From: Cellulomonas pakistanensis
GTDB lineage: Bacteria > Actinomycetota > Actinomycetes > Actinomycetales > Cellulomonadaceae
Length of the DNA: 64,000 bases
Direction: 5' to 3'
Assembly (NCBI RefSeq): GCF_016862755.1
Contig: NZ_BONO01000012.1
Span: 53,232-117,231, forward strand
Below are positions 27,835-36,787 of this stretch, in pieces. Each line of letters starts with the position of its first letter. Within the stretch, counting starts at the first letter, position 1. The position numbers and the translations under genes are program-made. The notes under the pieces are model-generated. The model did no database searches. It saw nothing but the letters and a program-made list of their open reading frames with translations, and had not been told where the DNA came from.

Positions 27835-27901
27835 GGGGGCTCTCCTTCGAGGGGGGATGGCGCACCCACGCCGGGTCCGGAGCCGTGCCGAGGAACGGGA
27901 G

Positions 27902-27924
27902 CGGCCGCCCGAGGTGGGCGGCCG
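27902..27924 (-). terminator. Attenuator hairpin upstream of trpS
   Basis: On the minus strand CGGCCGCCC (27924-27916) pairs perfectly with GGGCGGCCG (27910-27902) around a five-base loop, and is followed by a pyrimidine-rich run (CTCCCGTTCCTC). It sits 11 bases after the stop of the leader peptide and 67 bases before trpS. The 3' codons of the leader (GGC GCC GCC) are complementary to the GGCGGC part of the hairpin, giving a plausible antiterminator. Confidence 0.65.
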
Positions 27925-27935
27925 GGGACATGAGG

Positions 27936-27992
27936 TCAGGCGGCGCCCTGCGAGCGCCACCACCAGCCGTTGCCGGACGTCAGGAACCTCAT
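27936..27992 (-). CDS. trpL: Trp-rich leader peptide of trpS
   Basis: ATG 27992 opens an 18-codon ORF reading MRFLTSGNGWWWRSQGAA with three consecutive Trp codons at positions 10-12 and a TGA at 27936-27938. Tandem Trp codons in a short ORF right before a GC hairpin and trpS are the standard arrangement of a tryptophan attenuator. The Trp codons overlap the 5' arm of a small hairpin (GGCGC/GCGCC) inside the leader. Stalling at them when Trp-tRNA is scarce would favour read-through. Precedent: Trp leader control of trp and trpS genes in other actinobacteria such as Streptomyces. Confidence 0.8.
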   Translation of the reverse strand: MRFLTSGNGWWWRSQGAA

Positions 27993-28048
27993 GGCCGACA
28001 CTCTGCCGCACCCACCCGGAGCGCGCGCAAGCCCCTGCCGGCCCGCGG

Positions 28049-28624
28049 TCAGCGCCCCGCGGCCCACTCCTCGCGCAGCAGCGCGTACGCGTACGAGTCG
28101 AGCCACCGCCCGTCGCGGTGCAGCGAGTCCGCCCGGTAGTCGCCCTCGCGGCGCATGCCGACCCGCTCCATCAGCCGCCACGACGGCGCGTTGTCCGCGA
28201 AGCACAGCGCGGTCACGCGCCGCAGCCCGAGGTCGGTGAAGCACGCCTCGAGCAGCCGCTCGACCGCCTCGGTCGCCAGCCCGTTCCCCTGGACGGCCGG
28301 GTCGAAGGCCCAGCCGATCTCGGCCTGGGTGGCCTTCGCGTCCTCGGCGACCTCCGCCTGGCCCCAGCCGTCCTCGACGCGGATCATGAGGTCGCCGACG
28401 ACGACGCCGTCCCGCTCGACCACCAGCGTCACGCGCAGCCGGTCGGGCTCGGCGAACTGGGCGGCGAACGCGGCTTCGTCGGTCGGCAGCCCGGTCATCC
28501 AGCGGCCGACCTCGGGAAGCCGGCGGTACCGCCACACGACGGACGCGTCCTCGGGCGTGGCCGGGCGCACCCGCAGGCGGTCGGTGGTGAGCGGCCAGGG
28601 CAGGGCCAGGTCGGCGGCGGTCAC
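28049..28624 (-). CDS. GNAT family N-acetyltransferase (RimJ/RimL-like)
   Basis: A 191-residue GNAT acetyltransferase using acetyl-CoA. It begins LTTDRLRVRPATPEDASVVW, a typical RimJ/RimL opening, carries the acetyl-CoA loop region AVQGNGLATEAVERLLE (Q-x-x-G-x-A) and LRRVTALCFADNAPSWRLME, and ends with SYAYALLREEW. Such enzymes acetylate ribosomal protein N termini, amino acids or antibiotics; the substrate here is unknown. GTG 28624 start. It lies upstream of the trpS leader on the same strand, 56 bases away. Confidence 0.9.
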   Translation of the reverse strand: MTAADLALPWPLTTDRLRVRPATPEDASVVWRYRRLPEVGRWMTGLPTDEAAFAAQFAEPDRLRVTLVVERDGVVVGDLMIRVEDGWGQAEVAEDAKATQAEIGWAFDPAVQGNGLATEAVERLLEACFTDLGLRRVTALCFADNAPSWRLMERVGMRREGDYRADSLHRDGRWLDSYAYALLREEWAAGR

Positions 28625-28638
28625 CCGGGCAGGTTAGC

Positions 28639-28673
28639 CGTGCGGGACCGGGGCGCGCTCCCGGCCCCGCACG
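28639..28673 (-). terminator. Hairpin after the transglutaminase-domain gene
   Basis: Inverted repeat with 13-base arms (28639-28651 and 28661-28673, one mismatch) and a nine-base loop, positioned 12 bases downstream of the stop at 28685 on the minus strand. No T-run follows, as is common for actinobacterial terminators. Confidence 0.6.
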
Positions 28674-28684
28674 TCACGAGCCGG

Positions 28685-31042
28685 TCAGCCCGCCGCGTAC
28701 TCCGCGACCCGCGAGTCGAGCATCCAGTCCGTGTCCTCGGTCCGGTCGCCGGCCGCCTCGGCATCCGTCTGCAGGAGATAGCGGTTCGGGTCGGACGAGT
28801 CGTTCCACGTCGGGTCCACCACCCGCCACGCGCCGTCGACCTTCACCTTGTTCCACGCGTGGCCCTCGCCGGACGCGTTCGCCGTGCCGGTGACGTACAC
28901 GGCCTCCAGGCCCGCCGCGTCCGCCAGCGCCTTGTACGCCTGGGCGTACGACGCGCAGACCCCGAGGCCGTCCACCAGGACGCCGGTGGCGACGAAGGCG
29001 TGCGGCGCTTCGATCGACGCGAAGGTGCTCTGCCGCGCCACATCCAGGGCCGCGTAGTCGTACTCCGCGTTCGCCGCGAGGTAGTCGCCGATCGCGACGG
29101 CCTTGTCCCGGTCCGACATGCCGTCGGTGACGACCCGGCCCACGACGTCCTGGACCGCCGCGGCGACGGACTCCTGCTCGGAGACCCGCGCGGCCTCGCT
29201 GTCGAAGCCGGTGTACGAGATGCTGAGGAGCTGCTGGTCCGGTGAGTACCCGACGCTCGTCCGCCCGTACGCGAGCGCCATGGGGTTCTGCGCGAGCGCC
29301 TCGTCGAACGCGTCCCAGAGCGAGACCCCGGTCGGGGTGATGGCCGAGCCCCTGCCGACGAAGGCGCTCACGTCGACGTAGCGCTCGCCGGCGACGAGGT
29401 TCGCGGCGAGGTACGTCGTGAGCGGGTTGCTGCCGTTCACCTGGTACGGGACCTCCGGGGCGACCCGGCTGACGACGTCGCCCTCGCCCGGGTCGCCCGC
29501 GCCGGCCTCGACGTACACGTAGGACTGCTCGTCACCGGTCCGCGCGCGCGCCGCGGCGGCGCGTTCGTCCGCGGCGCGTGCGCCCGCACGGGCCGCCTCC
29601 ATGTCCGGCGCCCGGACCGTGTAGGTGTCGGTGAACATCGTCCCGACGACCCGGTAGGGGATCCGGTAGTCGATCCGCGAGCCGGTGATCGTGACGTTCC
29701 CGGCGTCGTCCTCGGTGCCGGTCCAGGTCTCGGCCTCGGTGATGGCGTCCGCGTCGTAGGTGACCGGCCGGACGACGGTGGAGCCGTCGGCCAGGGACAC
29801 CGGGTAGGAGGTCGGGAGCTGCTCGAGCGTCTTGACGGTCGCGCCCGTCACACCCATCTCCTCGGCGGCGTTGAACGCCTCTTGGGCGGGGAGGCGGCTG
29901 ACCAGGTCGGCGCCTCCCTGGACCGCGAGCGGGCCGACCTCGCCGTCGACGACGGCGACGACGCCGAACCCGGGCGCGACCGCGAGGCCGTCGTCCGTGA
30001 AGCCGTCGACCGCGTCATCCTCCCCGAAGAGGCCGACCGTGAAGGCCTGGTTCATCGCGTAGACGTCCCGGTCCAGGACCTCCGTCGCCGCCAGGGCGGC
30101 CTGCACGTCGGCGTCCTGCTCGATCGACGACCACGTGGTCCCCGAGGTGGTGCCGATGACGTCGACGCCCATGTCGTCGGCCCGCACCATGTAGTACTCG
30201 TCGGCGCCCTCGACCGCGTCCCAGGAGAAGTGGGCGACGCCGTCGTCGTCGACCCGGACCGACGACTGCACGGCCTGCTCGTCGTCGTCGACCGTGAAGG
30301 CCGTCACGCGCGGCTCCGGCAGGGGCTCGCCGGTGGCGCGGTCCCGGTACTCGGCGATGAAGTACCGGTCGTGGACGCCCCACTCTCCCGCGGCGTTGAG
30401 CGTCACCTCCTCGGAGTCGCCGAACTGCTCCTCGAAGTCCGGGACGAACGCGAGGATCTCGTGGTTCGGCGGGCTGACCGAGATCGTCCCGTCCCAGCTC
30501 ACGTGGGCGATGGCGTCCGTGGCGGGGATGGTCAGCTGCTGGTCGGCGAACACCTGGACGACGCCCCGGTCGGTCGGGGCGTCCGGCAGGTCCTCGAGCG
30601 CCCACTCGATCGGCAGGGAGAACTCGTGGGTCGGTGCGACGTCGAGGAGCACGTCGTCGAACTCCGCAGCGCCGAGGTCGACCCGCTGGACGTCGGCCGG
30701 GGCGGTACCGGGGCGCGCCGGGTCGTCGTCCCGCACCAGCCGGCCGACGCCGAGTCCGCCGGCGACGACGACGAGCGCGGCGGCCACGCCGCCGGCCGTC
30801 CAGGCCACGGCGCGCCGTGGCGGCCGGGACGCCGTGGGGGGCGCGGGCGGCGTCGCGGCGGGCGGGCGGACGGCGGACGGGCTGCCGGCGGACGGCGGCG
30901 CGAAGGGGTTGCCGGCTGCGCGCACCCCGGCGGGCGGCGCCTCGGGGACGGGCGGGACGGCGGGCACGCCGCGTACGGGTGTCGCGTCGGGGTCGGACGG
31001 CTGCGGACGATCGTGGCCCTGGGCCCCCTGCGGATCAGTCAT
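28685..31042 (-). CDS. Membrane-anchored transglutaminase-domain protein
   Basis: About 785 residues. An N-terminal Pro/Ala-rich cytoplasmic segment (about 95 residues), one membrane helix (AVAWTAGGVAAALVVVAGGL), then a long acidic extracytoplasmic region, and at about 640-770 a transglutaminase-like cysteine protease fold: catalytic Cys in GLGVCASYAQAYKAL, His in GEGHAWNKVKV and Asp in RVVDPTWND. Such proteins (compare CYK3/YrrT-like domains) may act on cell-wall or surface proteins. The start is ATG 31042; GTG 31063 is also in frame. No partner gene is adjacent. Confidence 0.85.
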   Translation of the reverse strand: MTDPQGAQGHDRPQPSDPDATPVRGVPAVPPVPEAPPAGVRAAGNPFAPPSAGSPSAVRPPAATPPAPPTASRPPRRAVAWTAGGVAAALVVVAGGLGVGRLVRDDDPARPGTAPADVQRVDLGAAEFDDVLLDVAPTHEFSLPIEWALEDLPDAPTDRGVVQVFADQQLTIPATDAIAHVSWDGTISVSPPNHEILAFVPDFEEQFGDSEEVTLNAAGEWGVHDRYFIAEYRDRATGEPLPEPRVTAFTVDDDEQAVQSSVRVDDDGVAHFSWDAVEGADEYYMVRADDMGVDVIGTTSGTTWSSIEQDADVQAALAATEVLDRDVYAMNQAFTVGLFGEDDAVDGFTDDGLAVAPGFGVVAVVDGEVGPLAVQGGADLVSRLPAQEAFNAAEEMGVTGATVKTLEQLPTSYPVSLADGSTVVRPVTYDADAITEAETWTGTEDDAGNVTITGSRIDYRIPYRVVGTMFTDTYTVRAPDMEAARAGARAADERAAAARARTGDEQSYVYVEAGAGDPGEGDVVSRVAPEVPYQVNGSNPLTTYLAANLVAGERYVDVSAFVGRGSAITPTGVSLWDAFDEALAQNPMALAYGRTSVGYSPDQQLLSISYTGFDSEAARVSEQESVAAAVQDVVGRVVTDGMSDRDKAVAIGDYLAANAEYDYAALDVARQSTFASIEAPHAFVATGVLVDGLGVCASYAQAYKALADAAGLEAVYVTGTANASGEGHAWNKVKVDGAWRVVDPTWNDSSDPNRYLLQTDAEAAGDRTEDTDWMLDSRVAEYAAG

Positions 31043-31267
31043 GGGAGGATTCTCGCGGATCACCTGACGCGACGGGGACCCGGTGCGCCCGGACGGCGCA
31101 GCCGTGACCTCCCGGTTCGACCGTTCGGGCGCCGGAGGGCACCGCGCGACAGCCTGTGCACCTCAGCGGACAGGTTGTGCCCGACGGGACGGGACCGCAC
31201 CGCCGGTCGGCTTTCCTGGCCTCGGCCCCCGGGACGAGCCGGGTCGTGCCGACGCAGGAGGACCCGC

Positions 31268-31918
31268 ATGCTCAGCCGCACCCGCGACGCCTGGCGCCGC
31301 TTCGCCGAGGGCCGCCCCGCCGTGGCCGAGTTCGTCGTGTTCACGCTCATCAGCCAGGGCATGACCGTGCTCCAGCTCGCACTCATGCCGGTGCTCAAGT
31401 GGGTGTTCGGGACGACCCCGCTGGTCGACACCGCGTTCCAGGTGCTGCCCGTGAACACGAACGCGGACGGCAGCACGTTCTTCGTCTTCGACTACGCGGC
31501 GGGCGCGCTGCCCGCGGGCGGCGGCGGCCTGGCGTACTTCCTGGCGGTGCAGGTCACGCTGGCGATCGCGCAGATCATCAACTTCTTCCTGCAGCGCACC
31601 GTCACGTTCAAGTCGGACGGCGACGTGTGGCGCGCGGCCGCCTGGTACGCGTTCGCGTACGTCGTCATCACGTTCGCCGCCGCCTGGCTGCAGGGGTTCT
31701 ACAAGGACCCGATCTACCGGTGGATGATCGACCGCTGGGACAGCACCGGCGAGACCGGCGCCGACGTGGTCACGATGATCATCAACGCGCTGATCTCGTT
31801 CGTCGTGTTCTTCCCGATCCTCAAGATCATCTTCCGCAAGGCCCCCGCCGACGACGCGGACGACCCGGGCACCCCCCGCACGGACGCGCCGACCCCCGCG
31901 GGGGCCGGCGCGCGCTGA
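31268..31918 (+). CDS. Four-helix membrane protein, GtrA-like
   Basis: A 216-residue protein with four hydrophobic segments: FVVFTLISQGMTVLQLALMP, YFLAVQVTLAIAQIINFFLQ, YAFAYVVITFAAAWLQGF and MIINALISFVVFFPILKIIF. The sequence NFFLQRTVTFKSDGD after helix 2 is reminiscent of the GtrA signature N-x-x-x-x-R-x-x-T-F, so a GtrA-type flippase-like role is likely. The loop between helices 1 and 2 is longer than usual. ATG 31268 is preceded by a strong AGGAGG box. The C-terminal tail is acidic and Pro-rich. It converges on the GH36 gene 19 bases away. Confidence 0.7.
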   Translation: MLSRTRDAWRRFAEGRPAVAEFVVFTLISQGMTVLQLALMPVLKWVFGTTPLVDTAFQVLPVNTNADGSTFFVFDYAAGALPAGGGGLAYFLAVQVTLAIAQIINFFLQRTVTFKSDGDVWRAAAWYAFAYVVITFAAAWLQGFYKDPIYRWMIDRWDSTGETGADVVTMIINALISFVVFFPILKIIFRKAPADDADDPGTPRTDAPTPAGAGAR

Positions 31919-31937
31919 CGGCCGACCGCCGGCGGGC

Positions 31938-34049
31938 TCAGACCGCCGTCAGCCGCAGCACGACCGCCTGCTGCGGCGTCAGCAGCGGCCACGCGAGCCC
32001 GGTCTCGCCCAGCGCCCTCTCGGGCAGCACGACCGACCCGCCGCCCGCCACGGCCGTCCACCACGCCGGCGCGCCCGCGTCGAGCGTCCGCGGGGCGCCG
32101 GCGCCGAGGTCGACCACCTCGACGCGGTACGACGCGTCCGGGTCGAGCCCCGGCACCCGCGCCGGCGCCGGCCGGGACACCCCCGGCGCCGACAGAGCCA
32201 CCAGCGCGACGACGGCCGCCGACCGGTCCTCCGCGACGACCCCGTGCACCGCGAGCGCCGGGTCCGCGACGTCGGCCCGCACGACCGTGCCGGAGTGCAG
32301 CAGCCCGCGCAGGTCCCGGTACGCCGCCGCCCAGGTCGCGACCGCGGCGCGGTCCTCGTCGGACGCCCGCGTCAGGTCCCACTCGATCCCGGCGTGCCCG
32401 AACAGCGCGGTCGCGAACCGGAAGCCGAGGTCGCTCGACCGCCCGGTGGTGTGCGCACGCGCGTCGCCGAGGTGCGCGCCCAGGTGCTCCGGCGGGACGA
32501 GCACCGACGTCCAGCGGTGGATCTCCTGCCGGTCGAGCGGGTCGTTGGTGTCGGACGGCCAGAACCGGTCGACCCGGTCGGCGATCCCGAGGTCGACCCG
32601 CCCGCCGCCGGAGGCGCACGACTCGATCTCGACGTGCGGGAACTCCTCCCGCAGGGCGTCGAGCAGCCGGTACAGCGCCTCGGTCTGCCGGTGCGCGGAG
32701 CCGCTCAGCAGGTCGCGGTTGTGGTCCCACTTGAGGTAGGCGATCGGGTACTCGCGCAGCAGCGCCGCCAGGGCGTCGTGCACGTGCGCCCACGCGCCCG
32801 GGTCGGCGAGGTCGAGCACGCGCTGGTGCCGCCACTCCGGGGTCGACGCCCGGCCGAGCACCCACTCGGGGTGCGCCCGCGCGAGGTCGGAGTCGGCGCT
32901 GACCATCTCGGGCTCGACCCACAGGCCGAGCTCCATGCCGGCGTCCCGGACCAGCGCCGCGAGCGGGTGCAGCCCGTCGGGCCAGACCGCCGCGTCGACG
33001 GTCCAGTCGCCGAGCGACGTGCGGTCGTCCCGGCGCCCGTGGAACCAGCCGTCGTCGAGCACGAACCGCTCGACCCCGGCCGCCGCGGCGGCGTCGACCA
33101 GGCGCGCGAGGGTCGGCAGGTCGTGGTCGAAGTAGACGGCCTCCCAGGTGTTGAGCACGAGCGGGCGCGGGCGCAGCGGCCCCCGGCGGCGGCGGTGCCG
33201 GCGGTGCAGCCGGTCGCTCGCGCCGTCGATCCCCGCGTCCGACCAGGTGGCGACGAGCCACGGCGTGGTCAGCACCTCCCCGGGCCCCAGCACGACCTCG
33301 CCCGGGTCGAGCCGCTCGCCGCCGCCGACGACCGCCGGGCCGAGCGGGTTGCGCTCGGCCCACAGCCGGCGGTCGCCGCTCCACGCGACGTGCGCGGTCC
33401 ACACCTCGCCGGTCCGGAAACCGAAGCCGGGCGTGCCCGCCGCGAGCAGGTACGCGTCGTCGTGACCGGGCCGGCCGTGCCGCGCCTCCCGCAGCCACAC
33501 GCCGTGCCCGGGCGTCAGCCGCTGCGGCCGCCGCTCGTGCGCCCACAGGCCGGTGTGGTCGGCGAGCTCCCGCGCCCGGTCCGGCACCGGCAGGACGACG
33601 TCGAGGGTGCCGACGCCGAGCGGCGTGCCCGCGACGTTCCGCAGCTCGTTCCGCACCGCCAGCACGCCCTCGGGCGACAGCCGCAGCTCGGTGCGCACCT
33701 CCAGACCCGCCTCCGCGTCGCCGACGTCGACCAGCAGGACGTCGTCCCAGTCGACGTTCACGCGCTCGACCGACAGCAGGGCCGGGTCGACGTCGAGCCG
33801 GCCGTCCCGGTGCACCGCGAGCGCCTGCTGCCCCGACCACCCCTGCGACAGGGTCGGCACGAGGGTCAGCCGCAGCGGGTCGTCGACCGAGCTCGGCGGC
33901 ACCGCGGGCACGAGCGCGTCCGCGAGCGCCGCCAGGGCGCCGTCGTCGAGGTGCCCGAGGTCGGCGCCCCAGTGCAGCACGGCCGGCACCCCGGTGCCGC
34001 GGGCGTCGAGCAGGAGGCTGACGCCCCCGGCGCGCAGATGGTGGATCAT
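31938..34049 (-). CDS. GH36 alpha-galactosidase
   Basis: A 703-residue clan-D glycosidase releasing alpha-linked galactose from raffinose-family sugars or galactomannan. The order is N-terminal beta-supersandwich, TIM barrel, C-terminal beta domain. Active-site signatures: VLDDGWFHGRRDD, LWVEPEMVSADSDL, nucleophile Asp in YLKWDHNRDL, SCASGGGRVDLG and the acid/base Asp in WPSDTNDPLDR. No signal peptide, so it is cytoplasmic. No sugar transporter gene is adjacent. Length and motifs match the family well. Confidence 0.95.
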   Translation of the reverse strand: MIHHLRAGGVSLLLDARGTGVPAVLHWGADLGHLDDGALAALADALVPAVPPSSVDDPLRLTLVPTLSQGWSGQQALAVHRDGRLDVDPALLSVERVNVDWDDVLLVDVGDAEAGLEVRTELRLSPEGVLAVRNELRNVAGTPLGVGTLDVVLPVPDRARELADHTGLWAHERRPQRLTPGHGVWLREARHGRPGHDDAYLLAAGTPGFGFRTGEVWTAHVAWSGDRRLWAERNPLGPAVVGGGERLDPGEVVLGPGEVLTTPWLVATWSDAGIDGASDRLHRRHRRRRGPLRPRPLVLNTWEAVYFDHDLPTLARLVDAAAAAGVERFVLDDGWFHGRRDDRTSLGDWTVDAAVWPDGLHPLAALVRDAGMELGLWVEPEMVSADSDLARAHPEWVLGRASTPEWRHQRVLDLADPGAWAHVHDALAALLREYPIAYLKWDHNRDLLSGSAHRQTEALYRLLDALREEFPHVEIESCASGGGRVDLGIADRVDRFWPSDTNDPLDRQEIHRWTSVLVPPEHLGAHLGDARAHTTGRSSDLGFRFATALFGHAGIEWDLTRASDEDRAAVATWAAAYRDLRGLLHSGTVVRADVADPALAVHGVVAEDRSAAVVALVALSAPGVSRPAPARVPGLDPDASYRVEVVDLGAGAPRTLDAGAPAWWTAVAGGGSVVLPERALGETGLAWPLLTPQQAVVLRLTAV

Positions 34050-34136
34050 CGGCTCCCTGCCTCGTCGAGGGGATGGCGGACGGCGTGCGCCGGGCCCACT
34101 CTGCCAGGCCGGCCGAGGCCCTCGCGACGACCCCCG

Positions 34137-34748
34137 CTACGCGCGGCGGCGGCTCGCGCGCACGAGCGCCACGCCTGCGACCAGCGAGCCCAGCCCGCCC
34201 AGCACCATGTCGCCGATCGTGTCGCGGTAGGCCACGTGGATCGTCGCGTCGATGTAGGTGTTCCCGAGGTACTCCCCGACCTCCCAGAACACGCTGAGCG
34301 CCAGCCCGAGCGCCCAGGTGAAGCCCACCGACCCGACCTGCACCCGCCGCGGCGCGGGCACCACCGGGTCGACGACCGCTCCCGTCAGCCGGGCGACCAC
34401 CAGGTGGCCGACCGCGGCGATGAGCCCGGTCACGACCAGGTGCATGACGATGTCGAGCCAGGAGATCCGCTGGTACAGGTCGAGCACCCCGGCCCAGCCC
34501 GACGCGAGCAGCCCGATCCCGTACGCCGCGTCGAGCCGCGGGTCGACCCTCGCCGTCAGCGGCACGACCAGCCCGGCGAGCACGAGCAGCAGGAGGGCCG
34601 CGTCCACCGGCCCCAGGGCGACCGCGGCGACCGCCGCGCTCGCCAGCCCCAGGACGCGCACCGCGCCGCCGGGACCGCGCACCAGCAACGTCGCCGCCCG
34701 ACCCGCCGTCATCCCGCCACCCGTCGCCCCGTCCACGACCACCGCCAC
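34137..34748 (-). CDS. Integral membrane protein, YjdF/DUF2238-like
   Basis: A 203-residue protein with about six hydrophobic segments. The region YQRISWLDIVMHLVVTGLIA with a membrane-embedded Asp and His, and ALSVFWEVGEYLGNTYIDAT with FWE and D residues followed by DTIGDMVLGGLGSLV, resembles the YjdF/DUF2238 family (W-E, D-x-x-x-D motifs). GTG 34748 is chosen because AAAGGAG lies six bases upstream, inside the last codons of rtcB, from which it is separated by one base. Coupled to rtcB; function unknown. Confidence 0.75.
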   Translation of the reverse strand: MAVVVDGATGGGMTAGRAATLLVRGPGGAVRVLGLASAAVAAVALGPVDAALLLLVLAGLVVPLTARVDPRLDAAYGIGLLASGWAGVLDLYQRISWLDIVMHLVVTGLIAAVGHLVVARLTGAVVDPVVPAPRRVQVGSVGFTWALGLALSVFWEVGEYLGNTYIDATIHVAYRDTIGDMVLGGLGSLVAGVALVRASRRRA

Positions 34749-34749
34749 G

Positions 34750-35928
34750 TCAGTCTCCTTTCACGTTCACGAGCTGGCGCAGCGTGTGCCGCACCTCCAC
34801 CAGGTCGGCGGCGTCCGCCATCACGACGTCGATGTCCTTGTACGCGGCCGGGATCTCGTCCAGGAACGCGTCGGTGTCCCGGTACTCGATGCCGGCCATG
34901 GCCTCCCGGAGCTGCGCCCGGGTGAACCGCTTCCGCGCGGCCGTCCGCGAGTACGCGCGCCCGGCGCCGTGCGGGCTGGAGCACAGCGACTCCGGCTCGC
35001 CGCGGCCGACGACCACGTAGGAGGCGGTGCCCATCGACCCCGGGATCAGCCCCGCGTCGCCGGCCCGCGCGCGGATGGCGCCCTTGCGGGACACCCAGAC
35101 CGTGCGGCCGGCGTGCTCCTCGCGCTCGGTGAAGTTGTGGTGGCAGTTGACCCGCTCCGCCTCGACCACGTCCTCGCCGACGAACGCGCCCACCGCCGCC
35201 GCGACCCGGTCCATCATCTCCTCGCGGTTCAGCAGGGCGAAGTCCTGCGCCCAGCGGAGCTCGCGGATGTAGCGGTCGAACTCCGGCGTGCCCTCCTCGA
35301 GGAACGCCAGGTCGCGGTCGGGCAGGTCGACCCCCGCCGCCCGGCAGCGGTCCGCGGCGACGCGGATGTGGTGCTGGGCGAGCTTGTTGCCGACGCCGCG
35401 GGAGCCGGAGTGCAGGAACAGCCACACCCGGCCGGTCTCGTCGGCGCTGACCTCGATGAAGTGGTTGCCCGACCCGAGCGACCCCAGCTGCACGCGCCAG
35501 GTCGGGGCGTAGGACGCCGGGTCGAACCCGGCCGCCTCGGCCGCGGTCTCCAGCGTCGCGACGCGCTCGGCGGCCGAGCCCTCGACGCGGCGGTTGTACG
35601 CGCCGGCCGACAGGGGGACCCGGCGCTCGACGTCGGTGCGCAGCCGCGCGAGGGGCCCGGCGGCGCGCAGGTCGTCCGCCGACCACTGCGTGCGGACCGC
35701 GATCATGCCGCAGCCGATGTCGACGCCGACCGCCGCCGGGATGATCGCGCCGAGCGTCGGGATCACGCTGCCGACCGTCGCCCCCTTGACCAGGTGGGCG
35801 TCGGGCATCAGGGCGACGTGCGGGTGCACGAACGGGAGCTCCGCGGTGCGCAGCGCCTGCTCCCGGGTCTGCGGGTCCAGGAGCGACGCCCAGCTCAGCA
35901 GCCGGTCGGAGATGCGCTCGGGGGCCAT
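34750..35928 (-). CDS. rtcB: RNA-splicing ligase RtcB
   Basis: A 392-residue Mn2+/GTP-dependent RNA ligase joining 2',3'-cyclic phosphate or 3'-phosphate ends to 5'-OH ends, used in tRNA or rRNA repair. Hallmarks: MPDAHLVKGATVGSV, VGVDIGCGM (metal-binding Asp and Cys), LGSLGSGNHFIEV, HSGSRGVGN, NCHHNFTERE, the GTP region LIPGSMGTASYVV and the guanylylated-His region CSSPHGAGRAYSR. No archease or RtcA gene is nearby. It is followed directly by the YjdF-like membrane protein gene. Confidence 0.96.
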   Translation of the reverse strand: MAPERISDRLLSWASLLDPQTREQALRTAELPFVHPHVALMPDAHLVKGATVGSVIPTLGAIIPAAVGVDIGCGMIAVRTQWSADDLRAAGPLARLRTDVERRVPLSAGAYNRRVEGSAAERVATLETAAEAAGFDPASYAPTWRVQLGSLGSGNHFIEVSADETGRVWLFLHSGSRGVGNKLAQHHIRVAADRCRAAGVDLPDRDLAFLEEGTPEFDRYIRELRWAQDFALLNREEMMDRVAAAVGAFVGEDVVEAERVNCHHNFTEREEHAGRTVWVSRKGAIRARAGDAGLIPGSMGTASYVVVGRGEPESLCSSPHGAGRAYSRTAARKRFTRAQLREAMAGIEYRDTDAFLDEIPAAYKDIDVVMADAADLVEVRHTLRQLVNVKGD

Positions 35929-35979
35929 CGCCCGATCGTCGCAGCAGGTGTCGCCGCCCGCGCGCCGGAGCAGCGCTGG

Positions 35980-36579
35980 TCAGGCCGCGCGGTCGGCCGC
36001 CGTGCCCTCGCGGCCCTCGTGCTCCGCCGGGCCGGACGCCGACGTGGGCGGCGAGCCGAGCCGGGACGCCATGTGGCCGCCGAGGTAGCCGCTCACGCCG
36101 AGCACGCCGCCCGCGCCGAGCGCCACGGCGACGCCCAGCCCCCGGCGCCCGCCGCGGCGCAGCAGCCACGAGGTGCCGTACAGCCCGAGGGCGACGTTGT
36201 TGAGGAAGCCGTGCACGGTGCCGACCCGCAGGGTCTTCCGGTCCGAGACGGCCCAGTCGGCCATCCCGGTCACCGCCGCGGGCACGGCGGACAGGATGCC
36301 GAGGCCGAGCAGCCGGTCGGCGGCGCGACGGCGGCCGTCCCCGCCGCCGGGGGTCAGGTCGAGCACGGTCGAGCTCACCCAGAACCCGATCGGCGCGTCC
36401 GTCAGCAGCGGGTGCGCCGCGTGCCCGAGGGGCTTGCCGTGCAGCAGCGAGGCGAGCTTCGGGCTGGTCCGCAGGGCCTTGAGGACGACGGGCTGCACGC
36501 GGTCGACCGCGTCGTCGAGGGCGGTCGCGCGCTCGAGTCGGCGGGTCGCGGTCAGCAGGGGGCTCTCGTCGGCGGTCAT
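35980..36579 (-). CDS. DUF2231 domain membrane protein
   Basis: A 199-residue protein with four hydrophobic helices. HGKPLGHAAHPLLTDAPIGF contains the H-P-x-x-x-x-x-P-I pattern of DUF2231, and TVHGFLNNVALGLYGTSWLL with the H-x-x-x-N-x-x-x-x-x-L motif follows. The family is proposed to bind metal or heme-like ligands in membranes. The ATG at 36579 has GAGGAG seven bases upstream. The C-terminal tail is hydrophilic. Divergent from the DUF4383 gene. Confidence 0.85.
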   Translation of the reverse strand: MTADESPLLTATRRLERATALDDAVDRVQPVVLKALRTSPKLASLLHGKPLGHAAHPLLTDAPIGFWVSSTVLDLTPGGGDGRRRAADRLLGLGILSAVPAAVTGMADWAVSDRKTLRVGTVHGFLNNVALGLYGTSWLLRRGGRRGLGVAVALGAGGVLGVSGYLGGHMASRLGSPPTSASGPAEHEGREGTAADRAA

Positions 36580-36787
36580 GCGTGCTCCTCGTCGGCCAGG
36601 CGGACATGTCCTGCCGTCGAGCATCGCCCCGGCGGGCCGCCGTCGCACGGCGAGAGCCGCCCGGGTGCGGGCCGACCAGCCCCGACGCATGCTGGGACCG
36701 CGTCCAGCACACGGCGCCGCCCCGCGCAGCACCGCCGCCGCAGGACCGCGTCGCCCGGTGACCCCGCGCACTCCGGAGGGACCCGCC

